Shown here: positions 9,885-17,941 of the stretch, one piece after another
How positions within the stretch are numbered: position 1 is the first letter of the stretch
Layout of the letters: each line of letters opens with the position of its first letter
Made by a program: the position numbers and the translations under genes
Notes under the pieces: generated by a model
The model's input: the letters and a program-made list of their open reading frames with translations, nothing else
Told to the model about the DNA's origin: nothing
Databases searched by the model: none
NCBI RefSeq assembly: GCF_000696575.1
Contig: NZ_JMSQ01000009.1
Span: 124,001-188,000, forward strand
From: Siccibacter colletis
Lineage (GTDB): Bacteria > Pseudomonadota > Gammaproteobacteria > Enterobacterales > Enterobacteriaceae
Direction: 5' to 3'
DNA length: 64,000 bases

Positions 9885-10228
9885 AAACTCCCCGTCAGTG
9901 TTGATGGAGCAGCTTATAGCTTTCGCAGCCGGGACGTTCAAAGAAGGAAAAGAAAGCTATAAGAGGCTAAAAGTTGAGCCAGGTCACATTGTGTGGCCGG
10001 GTGTCACCTTAAAGAAAAGTCTGCTTGCATGCAAATTTGTGGCTATAAACGCCGTTTTTATGAGGGTATTGCTCTTGTTTGCGCTATCATTGGAAGATAA
10101 TTCAGAATAATAAATTATGCTGCTGGCGCTGTGAAATTTACTTCAGGGCTACAGATAATGTGGTGAGAGCCGGGTGGTGTAGCGAGATATGTTACAAAGC
10201 GGCGCGCCGGGCAGCGCGCCGCCGCAGG
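9885..10228. other. Intergenic region with a 12-bp perfect inverted repeat
   Basis: CTTATAGCTTTC (9913-9924) is repeated inverted as GAAAGCTATAAG (9952-9963), 27 bases apart, starting 29 bases upstream of the ProP-like start. It could be an operator or a leader hairpin. The rest (9964-10228) is AT-rich, then GC-rich near the hydrolase stop; no gene is seen. Confidence 0.6.
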
Positions 10229-11110
10229 TTACGCCGTTTCGCCGCCGATGACCTCGCGAATGCGTTTTGCGATGTGGGCGACATGGGTTTCCAGTGCAAA
10301 ATGGCCGCTGTCCAGCAGCTCAACCACGGCATTTGGGTTGTCACGCTGATACGCTGCCGCGCCAGGTGGAATGAAGAACGGATCGTGTTTGCCCCAGATA
10401 ACCAGTGTCGGTAGCTGCGTCTGGCGGAAGAACGCCTGGAAATCCGGGTAGCGGGTCAGGTTGTTGGCGTAATCAAGGAACAGATCCAGCTGAATATCCT
10501 TATTGCCCGGGCGTTCCATCAGCAGCGTCGCGAGATAATACGTTTCCGGTGCGACCTGCTTAGGGTCGGTCACGCCGTGCAGATACTGCCAGCGTATGCC
10601 TTCCAGATTCAGCACGGCATCGTTCACCACTTGACGATGTGCTGCCGTCGGCTGGTCCCAGTAAGCGCGCACCGGCTCCCAGGCATCTCCCAGTCCTTCC
10701 AGATAGGCATTACCGTTCTGGGAAATCAGACCGGTCACCCGCTCGGGAGCGGCAAGCGCCAGCCGCAGCCCGGCGGGCGCGCCGTAGTCAAAGACATAGA
10801 GCGCATAGCGTTCCAGCCCCAGCGCGTCGACAAAATGCACCAGCGTCTGGCCGAGGGCGTCAAAGGTGTAGCGGTAGTCGCGCTCTGCCGGCACATCGGT
10901 AAAACCGAAGCCGGGCAGATCCGGTGCCACCAGATGGAACTTGTCCGCCAGCAGCGGGATCAGCTCGCGGAACTGATGGGACGATGCGCCAAAGCCGTGC
11001 AGCAGGAGCAGCGTCGGGTTGGTCGGTTCACCGGCCTCACGGTAAAAAACGCGTATGCCGTCGGCATCAACCCAGGCGTTGCGTACGGGGAAATGGGTAT
11101 TCATCGGCAT
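10229..11110 (-). CDS. Alpha/beta hydrolase, dehalogenase/epoxide-hydrolase-like
   Basis: 293 residues with a complete alpha/beta-hydrolase fold. The oxyanion motif is LLLLHGFGASS. The nucleophile elbow reads LYVFDYGAPAG, so the nucleophile is aspartate, as in haloalkane dehalogenases and epoxide hydrolases, not serine. WGKHDPFF supplies the acid region and SGHFALETH the catalytic histidine. It is probably cytoplasmic (no signal peptide). AGGAG lies 7 bases before the start. It is divergent from the CGNR gene, a common sign that the CGNR protein regulates it. The natural substrate cannot be read from the sequence. Confidence 0.85.
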   Translation of the reverse strand: MPMNTHFPVRNAWVDADGIRVFYREAGEPTNPTLLLLHGFGASSHQFRELIPLLADKFHLVAPDLPGFGFTDVPAERDYRYTFDALGQTLVHFVDALGLERYALYVFDYGAPAGLRLALAAPERVTGLISQNGNAYLEGLGDAWEPVRAYWDQPTAAHRQVVNDAVLNLEGIRWQYLHGVTDPKQVAPETYYLATLLMERPGNKDIQLDLFLDYANNLTRYPDFQAFFRQTQLPTLVIWGKHDPFFIPPGAAAYQRDNPNAVVELLDSGHFALETHVAHIAKRIREVIGGETA

Positions 11111-11338
11111 CTCTTTTCTCCTGTAACTGATAAATTACTTTTTAGTGGTTACCTGCTTTCAGTATGGCGAGGTTGCGTAACCAGTCAACTGCAATTTTAA
11201 TGGTTACTGAGGTGTGCGAAGGGATACCCGACAAGAAGCGTCGCTAAATCATTGCGTTACTCACACATTGTCTGTAACTGTTATTTTTAAATTTTATGGG
11301 TTACGATCGCAGGTGATGTCATCCTGAGGAGAAATAGC

Positions 11339-11926
11339 ATGTCCGGTAGTCCATCGCTGTTAACCAGCAACGCGCCACTGTTCATCGCCGATCACGGCGC
11401 GCTCGACTTTGTGAATACCGTGGCGCAGGTGGAGGGGCAGCCGCGGGATTTCTGGCAGTCCGGGGAGGACGTGCAGCACTGGCTGACCCACGCCGGGCTG
11501 GCGACGCTGCCGGATCGGCTGCCGTTTCCTGCGGGCGAGCTGCTGCAGGAGGCGCGTCGGCTGCGGGAGGTGATACGCCGTCTGGTGATGCAGAAAAAAG
11601 CGGGCGAGGCGGTGGACGTCACGGCGCTGAACCGCTATCTGGCAGAGGCCCGCAGCTATCAGCAGCTGGTGACGGACCCGCAGGGCGGGCTGCGGCTGGA
11701 ACGTATCTATGGAACGCAAACCCCGGTGCAGGTGCTGGAGCCGGTAGCCGCGCTGGCGGCCTCCCTGATGAGCGACCCGCACATTGAACTGGTGCGCGAA
11801 TGCGAACACCCGGAGTGCACGCTGTGGTTTTACGATCGTACCAAAGCCCATCGCCGCCGCTGGTGCAGCATGGCGCTGTGCGGTAATCGCGCGAAGGTGG
11901 CCCGCTTTCGTCAGCAGCAAAAATAG
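11339..11926 (+). CDS. CGNR zinc-finger / ABATE-domain putative regulator
   Basis: 195 residues. The N-terminal ABATE domain starts at about residue 15 (LDFVNTVAQVEGQP), and a C-terminal treble-clef-like CGNR finger has C-x4-C (CEHPEC) followed by RRRWCSMALCGNRAKVARFR. The family is thought to bind DNA and is often encoded beside stress or detoxification enzymes. GGAG lies 8 bases upstream of the ATG. The 228-bp divergent spacer to the hydrolase contains several TGGTTAC/GTAACC repeats (for example near 11147, 11178 and 11201) that could be its sites; this link is inference. Confidence 0.8.
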   Translation: MSGSPSLLTSNAPLFIADHGALDFVNTVAQVEGQPRDFWQSGEDVQHWLTHAGLATLPDRLPFPAGELLQEARRLREVIRRLVMQKKAGEAVDVTALNRYLAEARSYQQLVTDPQGGLRLERIYGTQTPVQVLEPVAALAASLMSDPHIELVRECEHPECTLWFYDRTKAHRRRWCSMALCGNRAKVARFRQQQK

Positions 11927-11936
11927 CGCGTCGGCG

Positions 11937-12809
11937 TTATGCCAGCGACGCTTTCAGGCTGTCGATAAAATGGCTTACCCGCAGCGGCAAATAGCGGGTA
12001 GTGGGCAGCAATGCCTGGATCGGCAGGTTTTGCGGCTGCACATCGGCGAGTGAAATTGCCACCAGCGATCCTTCCTGCAACTCCTGTTTGATATCCCACA
12101 GCGTCAGCTGCGCAATGCCCAGCCCCTGAACGCAGAGCGATCTGACGCTCTCTACACTACTGGCGCTGAAACGGCCATCAACGCTGATGCTGGTGGGCTG
12201 ACCGTCCAGGTCAAACGTCCACTGCAGCACGCTGGTCAGCCGCAGACAGTGATGGTCCGCCAGATCCGCCAGGGTTTTCGGTGTGCCGTGGTCGCGCAGC
12301 CAGGCGGGCGATGCGCACAGCACCCTGGGGTTATCAGCGATTTTACGCGCCACCAGCCCGGAGTCGCGTAGCGGGGCGATGCGAATGGCGACGTCGAAGC
12401 CGCCGCCGACAATATCCACCACCGCTTCACTCAGTTGCAGGTCGATACGCATAGCCGGATTCTCCGCCAGTAGCCGGGGCACCAGCGGCAGAATATGACG
12501 CTGCCCGAAGCCGGACGGCGCGGTCACCCGCAGCAGACCGGTCACGCCTTTAACCTTCGGATCGAACAGCGCTCTGGCACCTTCCTCCGCCTCCAGCAGT
12601 GCCCGGGCGTAAGGCAAAAATTCTGCGCCTTCCTGTGTCAGCGATACCGAACGCGTGGTGCGCTGCACCAGACGGGTATTGAGTTGTCGTTCAAGGCTCG
12701 CCAGCCGCCGGGAAACCGCCATGGGCGACACATCCAGCCGCCGCGCCGCCTGGGTCAGACTGCGGGTTTCGGTAATGATCAGAAACAGCTGCACATCGCG
12801 AAGATCCAT
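11937..12809 (-). CDS. LysR-family transcriptional regulator
   Basis: 290 residues. An N-terminal winged helix (MDLRDVQLFLIITETRSLTQAARRLDVSPMAVSRRLASLE) is followed by a type-2 periplasmic-binding-like effector domain (FDVAIRIAPLRDSGLVARKI). The start at 12809 is the usual LysR N-terminus; the in-frame codons upstream do not resemble the family. It is divergent from the Old Yellow Enzyme gene with 136 bases between them, so it very likely controls that gene. The inducer is unknown. Confidence 0.88.
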   Translation of the reverse strand: MDLRDVQLFLIITETRSLTQAARRLDVSPMAVSRRLASLERQLNTRLVQRTTRSVSLTQEGAEFLPYARALLEAEEGARALFDPKVKGVTGLLRVTAPSGFGQRHILPLVPRLLAENPAMRIDLQLSEAVVDIVGGGFDVAIRIAPLRDSGLVARKIADNPRVLCASPAWLRDHGTPKTLADLADHHCLRLTSVLQWTFDLDGQPTSISVDGRFSASSVESVRSLCVQGLGIAQLTLWDIKQELQEGSLVAISLADVQPQNLPIQALLPTTRYLPLRVSHFIDSLKASLA

Positions 12810-12945
12810 AACGTCATCATTTTTCAGCGGTAAAAGCGGATTATAACGCGTATTGATATACAAGCTTATCCGTTTACGCCGTTTAAGGCGGTTAACGGCG
12901 GGATTATAGTTATCCGCCTGATAAATCAACCACCGGAATAACGAT

Positions 12946-14043
12946 ATGCACGCTACACCTCTGTTTACCCCTGCCACTATTGGCACCCTGACGCTGAATA
13001 ATCGCCTCGCGGTTGCGCCCATGACCCGCGTTTCCGCCTCAGAAGAGGGTCTGGCCAGCGAAAAAATGGCGCATTACTACGCCGATTTCGCCCGCGGTGG
13101 CTTTGCCCTGATTATTTCCGAAGGCATCTATATCGATCGCGCATGGTCGCAGACCTATGCTTTTCAGAGCGGGCTGGTTAATGCCGAACAGGCCGCGGCC
13201 TGGCGACGCGCCACCGACGCGGTGCACGCCCGGGGCGGTAAGATTTTTGCTCAGATCCAGCACGGCGGTGCGCTCTCACAGGGCAATTATTATCGACAGG
13301 AAACCGTTGGCCCGTCGGCCATCCAGCCAGTGGGTCAGCAGATGACCTTTTACCGGGGAGAGGGGGCGTATCCGATCCCGCAGATGCTGACGGAAGAGGC
13401 GATCCAGGCGATTATCGCCAGCTTTGCCGACGCGGCGTCACGCGCGGTTGAGGAGGCCGGGTTTGACGGGGTGGAAATCCACGGTGCGAACGGCTATCTG
13501 CTTGACCAGTTTTTTACCGACTACACTAACGCGCGTACGGACCGCTGGGGCGGGAATATTGCGGAGCGTCTGACCCTCAGCCTGGAGGTGATCCGCGCGG
13601 TGCGTGCCAGCGTCGGCCCGGATGTGCCGGTGGGCATTCGCATTTCTCAGGGCAAGGTGAATGACTTTTTCCACAAGTGGGCCAACGGCGAAGAGGATGC
13701 GCGCGTGGTATTCACCCTGCTGGCCGCAGCCGGCATCGATTATCTGCATCTGACGGAGTATGAAGCCTGGAAACCGGCATTTGCCGATAACCCGCTCTCA
13801 CTGGTAGCCCTGGCGCGTAAGTATGCTCCCGATCTGACCCTTATGGCGAACGGTAGCCTGCACGATCCGGCTCGCGCTGAAGAGGTGATGGCCACAGGCG
13901 CGGATTTCATCGCGCTGGGCCGCGGTGCGCTGGCGAATCATGCCTGGCCGCAAAAGGTGGCGCAGGGCGAGGCGCTGTGTAAATTCGACAGTGCGATTCT
14001 GGGACCAATTGCTGATATTAAAGCGAGTGAACTCCCCGACTGA
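12946..14043 (+). CDS. Old Yellow Enzyme family NADH:flavin oxidoreductase
   Basis: 365 residues forming an FMN-binding TIM barrel. Visible family motifs are NRLAVAPMTR near the N-terminus, the active-site VEIHGANGYLLDQF (histidine and asparagine that hold the substrate carbonyl or nitro group), YTNARTDRWGG, and the phosphate-binding ANGSLHDP...GADFIALGRGALAN. These enzymes reduce activated C=C bonds, nitroesters or quinones with NAD(P)H. The gene pairs with the divergent LysR regulator. It is not obviously NemA by sequence or context, so no symbol is given. Confidence 0.88.
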   Translation: MHATPLFTPATIGTLTLNNRLAVAPMTRVSASEEGLASEKMAHYYADFARGGFALIISEGIYIDRAWSQTYAFQSGLVNAEQAAAWRRATDAVHARGGKIFAQIQHGGALSQGNYYRQETVGPSAIQPVGQQMTFYRGEGAYPIPQMLTEEAIQAIIASFADAASRAVEEAGFDGVEIHGANGYLLDQFFTDYTNARTDRWGGNIAERLTLSLEVIRAVRASVGPDVPVGIRISQGKVNDFFHKWANGEEDARVVFTLLAAAGIDYLHLTEYEAWKPAFADNPLSLVALARKYAPDLTLMANGSLHDPARAEEVMATGADFIALGRGALANHAWPQKVAQGEALCKFDSAILGPIADIKASELPD

Positions 14044-14084
14044 CAGCCGGTTATTTGCCCGCCAGATCTGGCGCTGAAATATGA

Positions 14085-14110
14085 AAAAAAAGCCGGGCGT
14101 TACGCCCGGT
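14085..14110 (-). terminator. Hairpin after the Old Yellow Enzyme gene
   Basis: CCGGGCG/CGCCCGG (14093-14109) has eight A on its left side, so the T tract belongs to the minus strand. It could end leftward transcripts; on the plus strand it would be only a hairpin after the gene. Confidence 0.7.
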
Positions 14111-14720
14111 AATAAATAAGGCACACAGAAAGTAAGCCGCTAAAACAGGGCTTGATGAGGGTTAATGCGGCGGCACAATACACGCCGATGTGGCGTTTAT
14201 TGTTATCAAAAGATGCCCTTAATTCTTACGTCAGGCTATTTTATGACGTGTTTTTCGCCCTTGTTATAGTGAATTTTTTATGCGTTATCCTGAATTGATT
14301 AATAGTTATTAAAAAATCCATGCGTAATTACTGATTAATTATTCATAGTGACCGGATAACCGGCGCTGTCTGCCATGCCTGCCTCTCGCGCGTTGCAGTT
14401 AGCGTTCACTGTGCCGCTTGCGTGTAAGTCTGCTCCCGCAGTTGCGAGAAGAATCTGCACCGGCGCGCAGGCTAACGACGCGCTTTGCTTAACGATGTCG
14501 CTCACATTATATCCTCTGGTCTGAATAAACAGCGCCCCATTTTGAGGATTATCCGATATGTCCAGATAAACGACATAATTACTTCTGTAACACAGGAAAG
14601 CAGCGCGTTGTTTATATTATCAGCGGCGTTGTGGTCGGCCATGTTGATATTCAGACGACGAAACGCTGTCTTATTTTAACCTTTCCGCACCAGATATTTC
14701 CCCCGCAGGTCAACTGCACC
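14111..14720. other. Gene-free, AT-rich stretch
   Basis: About 610 bases, especially AT-rich at 14210-14350. Short open frames are present, but none has a ribosome site or a recognisable product. Nothing else could be supported. Confidence 0.5.
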
Positions 14721-15317
14721 TCAGGCTTTTTCCGCCAGCAGTCCCGACACCAGCACCCTGAATGCCTCAATTGCCCGGGGCAGTACCGCGTGCGGATCGT
14801 CCGCGGCGGCAATCCATAAGGCCGCGTTCAGCGCCGCGCCGTTAACCAGTCGCGCCGCCGCTTCCGCATCCACCTGACGCACCGTACCTTCTGCTATCAG
14901 CGCCTCAATCGCTTCGGTGGTGGTGCGCAGACAGGCGGTCTGATTAGGCCACTGCGAGGGATCGCCGAGCACCGCCGGGCCATCAAGCAGCATAATGCGC
15001 TGTACCTCCGGCTCCAGCGACATCTCAATGTAAGTGATGGCTTCGGCAATAAACCCGTCCCACTTTGTCGCCTCGCGCGCGCTGGCTTCGCGCATCTGCA
15101 GCAGAATTTCTGCGTCCATCTGGTCGATCACCGCCTGCAGCAGGCCTTTCTTGTCGCCGAAGTTGTGGTACAGCGCACCGCGGGTCAACCCGGCGGCAGC
15201 CGTCAGTTCATCCATCGACGCCGCCGCGTAGCCCTTGTCAGAAAATGCCTGACGCGCTGCCTGAATCAGCTTACTGCGGGTTTCTTCCACCATCTCTGCA
15301 CGTCGTTTCGCTGCCAT
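14721..15317 (-). CDS. TetR-family repressor
   Basis: 198 residues. The N-terminal helix-turn-helix is typical (TRSKLIQAARQAFSDKGYAAASMDELTAAAGLTRGALYHNFGDKKGLL), and an alpha-helical ligand domain follows. The start has AGGAG 5 bases upstream. Two matching palindromes lie in the divergent spacer with the ridA-like gene, so it probably represses itself and that gene. The ligand is unknown. Confidence 0.9.
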   Translation of the reverse strand: MAAKRRAEMVEETRSKLIQAARQAFSDKGYAAASMDELTAAAGLTRGALYHNFGDKKGLLQAVIDQMDAEILLQMREASAREATKWDGFIAEAITYIEMSLEPEVQRIMLLDGPAVLGDPSQWPNQTACLRTTTEAIEALIAEGTVRQVDAEAAARLVNGAALNAALWIAAADDPHAVLPRAIEAFRVLVSGLLAEKA

Positions 15318-15350
15318 ACCTGCTCCTGGAATTAATGCTGTTGCCCATTG

Positions 15351-15394
15351 ACATACGCGGCGTATGTTTAATATTTTACATACACGGCGTATGT
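15351..15394. promoter_or_regulatory. Tandem TetR operators
   Basis: Two near-identical 17-bp palindromes, ACATACGCGGCGTATGT (15351-15367) and ACATACACGGCGTATGT (15378-15394), have centres 27 bases apart. They fill the divergent promoter region between the repressor and the ridA-like gene, as expected for paired dimers. Confidence 0.88.
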
Positions 15395-15476
15395 GAGTTC
15401 ACTCTATCACATCCGGCGGATGAGCAGGCGGTTTGTTCCGCCACTTTGATCCCTTCTGCTGCACTGGAGTATGAGT

Positions 15477-15881
15477 ATGACGATACGTGACGCTGTTTTC
15501 CCCCCGGGCCGCCAGGCGCTGTATGACATCAACCGCTACTCGGCGGCGATTCGCTCAGGCGATCTGCTGTTTGTGTCCGGGCAGGTGGGTAGCCGGGAAG
15601 ATGGTTCTCCCGAGCCTGATTTTGCAAAGCAGGTTGAGCTGGCATTCACCAACCTCAAGGCGGTGCTGCAGGCCGCGGGCTGCACCCTTGACGACGTGGT
15701 GGACGTGACGACCTTCCACACCGATCCCGCCGCACAGTTTGACATCATTAACCCGATCCGCCTGAAAGCCTTCGGCGATGGGCCTGCGCCAAACTGGACC
15801 GCGCTGGGCGTGACCTGGCTGGCAGGTTTTGATTTTGAAATTAAAGTGATTGCCCGCATCCCGGCGGGAGCCGGCAGCTAA
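15477..15881 (+). CDS. RidA/YjgF-family protein
   Basis: 134 residues if started at the ATG 7 bases after GGAG; an ATG two codons earlier sits only 1 base from that site and is less likely. The chorismate-mutase-like trimer fold is recognisable from GDLLFVSGQVG, LKAVLQAAGCTLDDVVDVTTFHTDP and the C-terminal FEIKVIARIP. RidA proteins hydrolyse reactive enamine/imine intermediates, but many paralogues have other deaminase-like roles. This copy, controlled by a TetR repressor, is likely a specialised paralogue, not housekeeping RidA. Confidence 0.82.
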   Translation: MTIRDAVFPPGRQALYDINRYSAAIRSGDLLFVSGQVGSREDGSPEPDFAKQVELAFTNLKAVLQAAGCTLDDVVDVTTFHTDPAAQFDIINPIRLKAFGDGPAPNWTALGVTWLAGFDFEIKVIARIPAGAGS

Positions 15882-15991
15882 TCTGCGGAAAAGGGGAGGG
15901 CGGATGACCGTTTCAGGCAGCAGCTCGTCCGGAAACGGTCTTACGCAGCGCGGGCGGACGGGGTAAGGTAGCCGAAACCCAGGAGGACGCC

Positions 15992-16264
15992 ATGCTTGAA
16001 CTACGACCCAACTGTGAATGCTGTGACCAGGAGCTGCCGCCGGATTCCCGCGATGCGCGGATATGCTCTTTCGAATGCACCTTCTGCGTGAGCTGCGCAG
16101 AAGGAACGCTTGCCCGGCATTGCCCCAACTGCGGCGGAGAGCTGGTGCCTCGCCCCGTCAGGCCCGCAGAGAAATTACTCACCTCACCCGCGTCCACGCA
16201 GCGCGTTGTTCGGGCGCATCCCGGCTGCGGGGCGCTACCGCATCCCGATCGGCGTCAGCCGTAG
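15992..16264 (+). CDS. DUF1272-family cysteine-rich protein
   Basis: 90 residues, starting MLELRPNCECCDQELPPDS. Eight cysteines cluster as C-x-CC, C-x4-C-x2-C and C-x2-C, a probable zinc-binding fold of the DUF1272 family. A GGAGG-like site lies just upstream (CCAGGAGGACGCC). The function is unknown. The last 10 bases overlap the end of the convergent umuD gene. Confidence 0.82.
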   Translation: MLELRPNCECCDQELPPDSRDARICSFECTFCVSCAEGTLARHCPNCGGELVPRPVRPAEKLLTSPASTQRVVRAHPGCGALPHPDRRQP

Positions 16265-16683
16265 CGTGACGGAGAGTGGATCACCGTCGTGACCACGCCA
16301 ACGATATGCACGTCTTCTTCATCCGTGAGCGGAATTGGCGGATAGGCCGGATTTTCAGCACGAAGATGCGGAGAGGGCGCAAGTTGCAGACGCTTCACAG
16401 TAAAGTCGCCACGTAACCGGGCAACGACAATATCGCCGTGGCCAGGCCGCAGGCTGGCATCGACCAGCAGCAGCGAGCCGTTAACGATAGCGGCGTCGCG
16501 CATTGAGTCACCCGCTACCCGCAATATATAGGTAGAGGAGGGGTGCGGGATCAGGTGCTTGACCAGATCGATCGCGTTGTCCATGTAGTCTGTGGCCGGG
16601 CTGGGAAACCCGGCTGAAACCCGCTCAAGATAAAGCGGTAAACGTACGGTGTGAGGCGAAGGGGTTAACTGATATAGCGCCAT
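16255..16683 (-). CDS. umuD: Pol V accessory subunit UmuD, LexA-type self-cleaving protease
   Basis: 142 residues, three longer than E. coli UmuD. The cleavage site is intact (A24-G25 in RVSAGFPSPA). The S24-type serine/lysine dyad is present: S60 in RVAGDSMRD and K96 in FTVKRLQ. RecA filaments trigger removal of the first 24 residues to give UmuD', the partner of UmuC. The gene has a full LexA box upstream but is followed by unrelated genes; umuC is found only 8 kb further on, in the same orientation. Confidence 0.95.
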   Translation of the reverse strand: MALYQLTPSPHTVRLPLYLERVSAGFPSPATDYMDNAIDLVKHLIPHPSSTYILRVAGDSMRDAAIVNGSLLLVDASLRPGHGDIVVARLRGDFTVKRLQLAPSPHLRAENPAYPPIPLTDEEDVHIVGVVTTVIHSPSRYG

Positions 16684-16703
16684 CGCAGCGGTCCCGATAA
16701 TTA

Positions 16704-16723
16704 TACTGTATTTATAGCCAGTA
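16704..16723 (-). promoter_or_regulatory. LexA (SOS) box of umuD
   Basis: TACTG-TATTTATAGC-CAGTA fits the LexA consensus. It begins 21 bases upstream of the umuD start and overlaps a TATAAT -10 on the minus strand, as expected for SOS repression. Confidence 0.93.
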
Positions 16724-16855
16724 TAAATCAGTGTTCGCTATTGGCAAGCGTTGCCCCGGCTGCTTCGCTTGTTATTGGCGCTATCTTACTGTTCGCTGAG
16801 AGAAAAAAATTTATCGCTGGTCACGGCGTCGGCTGTACGCATTATGTACGCGGGA

Positions 16856-17638
16856 TCAGACGAGAATCACATTTTTCCCTTGTTCTTTCAGGCGGTTAAT
16901 TGCCTCTTCTGGTGCTTTTTTATCGGTAACGATCGTATTGATCTTTTCGATCGAAAGCACGGTGTTAAAGCCCTTACGCCCAAATTTACTGGAATCACTG
17001 ACTACCACCACCTGCTGCGCCGCCGCGGCCATTACTGCGCTGATGGCGTAGCCCTCGTTAAACGTTGTGATACCGTTTTCACAGTCAAAGCCATCCGCCC
17101 CGACAAACATCAGGTTAGCCGACACCCCGCGCAGGGCATGCTCGGCAATACTGCCGTGCAGCGATATGGTTTTATGCCGCAGCGTGCCGCCGCACACCAC
17201 CAGCGTGATATCCGTGTTTTCCAGCAGCACGTTAGCCGCAGGCAGGTTGTTGGTAATCACCGTGATGTTGTTCATGCCGACCAGTTCTTCGGCCAGCAGC
17301 TTAGTGGTGCTGCCGCTGTCGAGGATCACGGTATCGCCCTCCCTGACCAGCCGCGCCGCTTCAATCGCGATGCGCCTTTTAGGGTCCGCCGCCAGCTTAT
17401 AGCGCTCGTGCAGGCTGACTTCACTGCTTTCGGCAGCGCTGTCAAACGCCAGCAGAGCGCCGCTGCGTGCCGCACCGCCGTGAAAGCGCGTCAGCAGTCC
17501 ATGCTCTTCCAGCATACGCAGATCGGTACGCACTGTGACTTCGGTCACCCCCAGTTCGGCGGCGATGTCATTCACCATCAGGCTGCCGGATGCGTTAACC
17601 ATTTCCACAATCCTGTTTCTGCGCTCGAACGTATTCAT
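16856..17638 (-). CDS. gatR: DeoR-family repressor of the galactitol operon
   Basis: 260 residues. The N-terminal DeoR helix-turn-helix reads ERRNRIVEMVNASGSLMVNDIAAELGVTEVTVRTDLRMLE, and a sugar-phosphate isomerase-like sensor domain follows (GDTVILDSGSTT, FVGADGFDCENGI, VVVVSDSSKFGRKGF). The start at 17638 follows GAGGAG. It is divergent from gatZABCDY and therefore most likely its repressor, with a galactitol or tagatose phosphate as inducer. AgaR-like proteins are close relatives, so the name rests on context. Confidence 0.8.
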   Translation of the reverse strand: MNTFERRNRIVEMVNASGSLMVNDIAAELGVTEVTVRTDLRMLEEHGLLTRFHGGAARSGALLAFDSAAESSEVSLHERYKLAADPKRRIAIEAARLVREGDTVILDSGSTTKLLAEELVGMNNITVITNNLPAANVLLENTDITLVVCGGTLRHKTISLHGSIAEHALRGVSANLMFVGADGFDCENGITTFNEGYAISAVMAAAAQQVVVVSDSSKFGRKGFNTVLSIEKINTIVTDKKAPEEAINRLKEQGKNVILV

Positions 17639-17941
17639 AAACACTCCTCGAAAATGTGAGCTCATCCTAAAACGAAAGCGTTAGAAAGTAAAACGACAAT
17701 TAAAAGAGTGTGAAGGATTACGCAATTAATCGAAACCCTAACGCCGGAAGCATTCACGACATAACTAAAAATCCCCAATGTATTGATGTGGAATGTTATT
17801 TTTGCACGGATCGTGGCGGCTATTAAGAAAAAGCAGCGCGGCCATATGAAATTAAACGATCGCGATCACACAACCAAAAGAAAGCAATTGAGATGAAAAC
17901 GAAAAGAAACGATTTTAAATGTCAGGCATTCGGAGGACATT
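17639..17941. promoter_or_regulatory. gatR/gatZ divergent control region
   Basis: This 303-base AT-rich spacer carries repeated (A)CGAAA/GAAAG words near 17672, 17729, 17879 and 17898, the type of direct repeat DeoR-family repressors read. Individual operators and promoters cannot be fixed by eye. Confidence 0.5.

Noticed and set aside
14485-14679. 64-codon frame on the plus strand in the gap before the TetR gene
   Set aside because: No ribosome site and no recognisable product.
16751-17659. 302-codon plus-strand frame opposite gatR
   Set aside because: It is an antisense shadow; the DeoR-type repressor on the minus strand has complete motifs and a ribosome site.
17850-17880. CRP site in the gat control region (GATCGCGATCACA)
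   Set aside because: Only the TCACA half is convincing; the other half lacks TGTGA.
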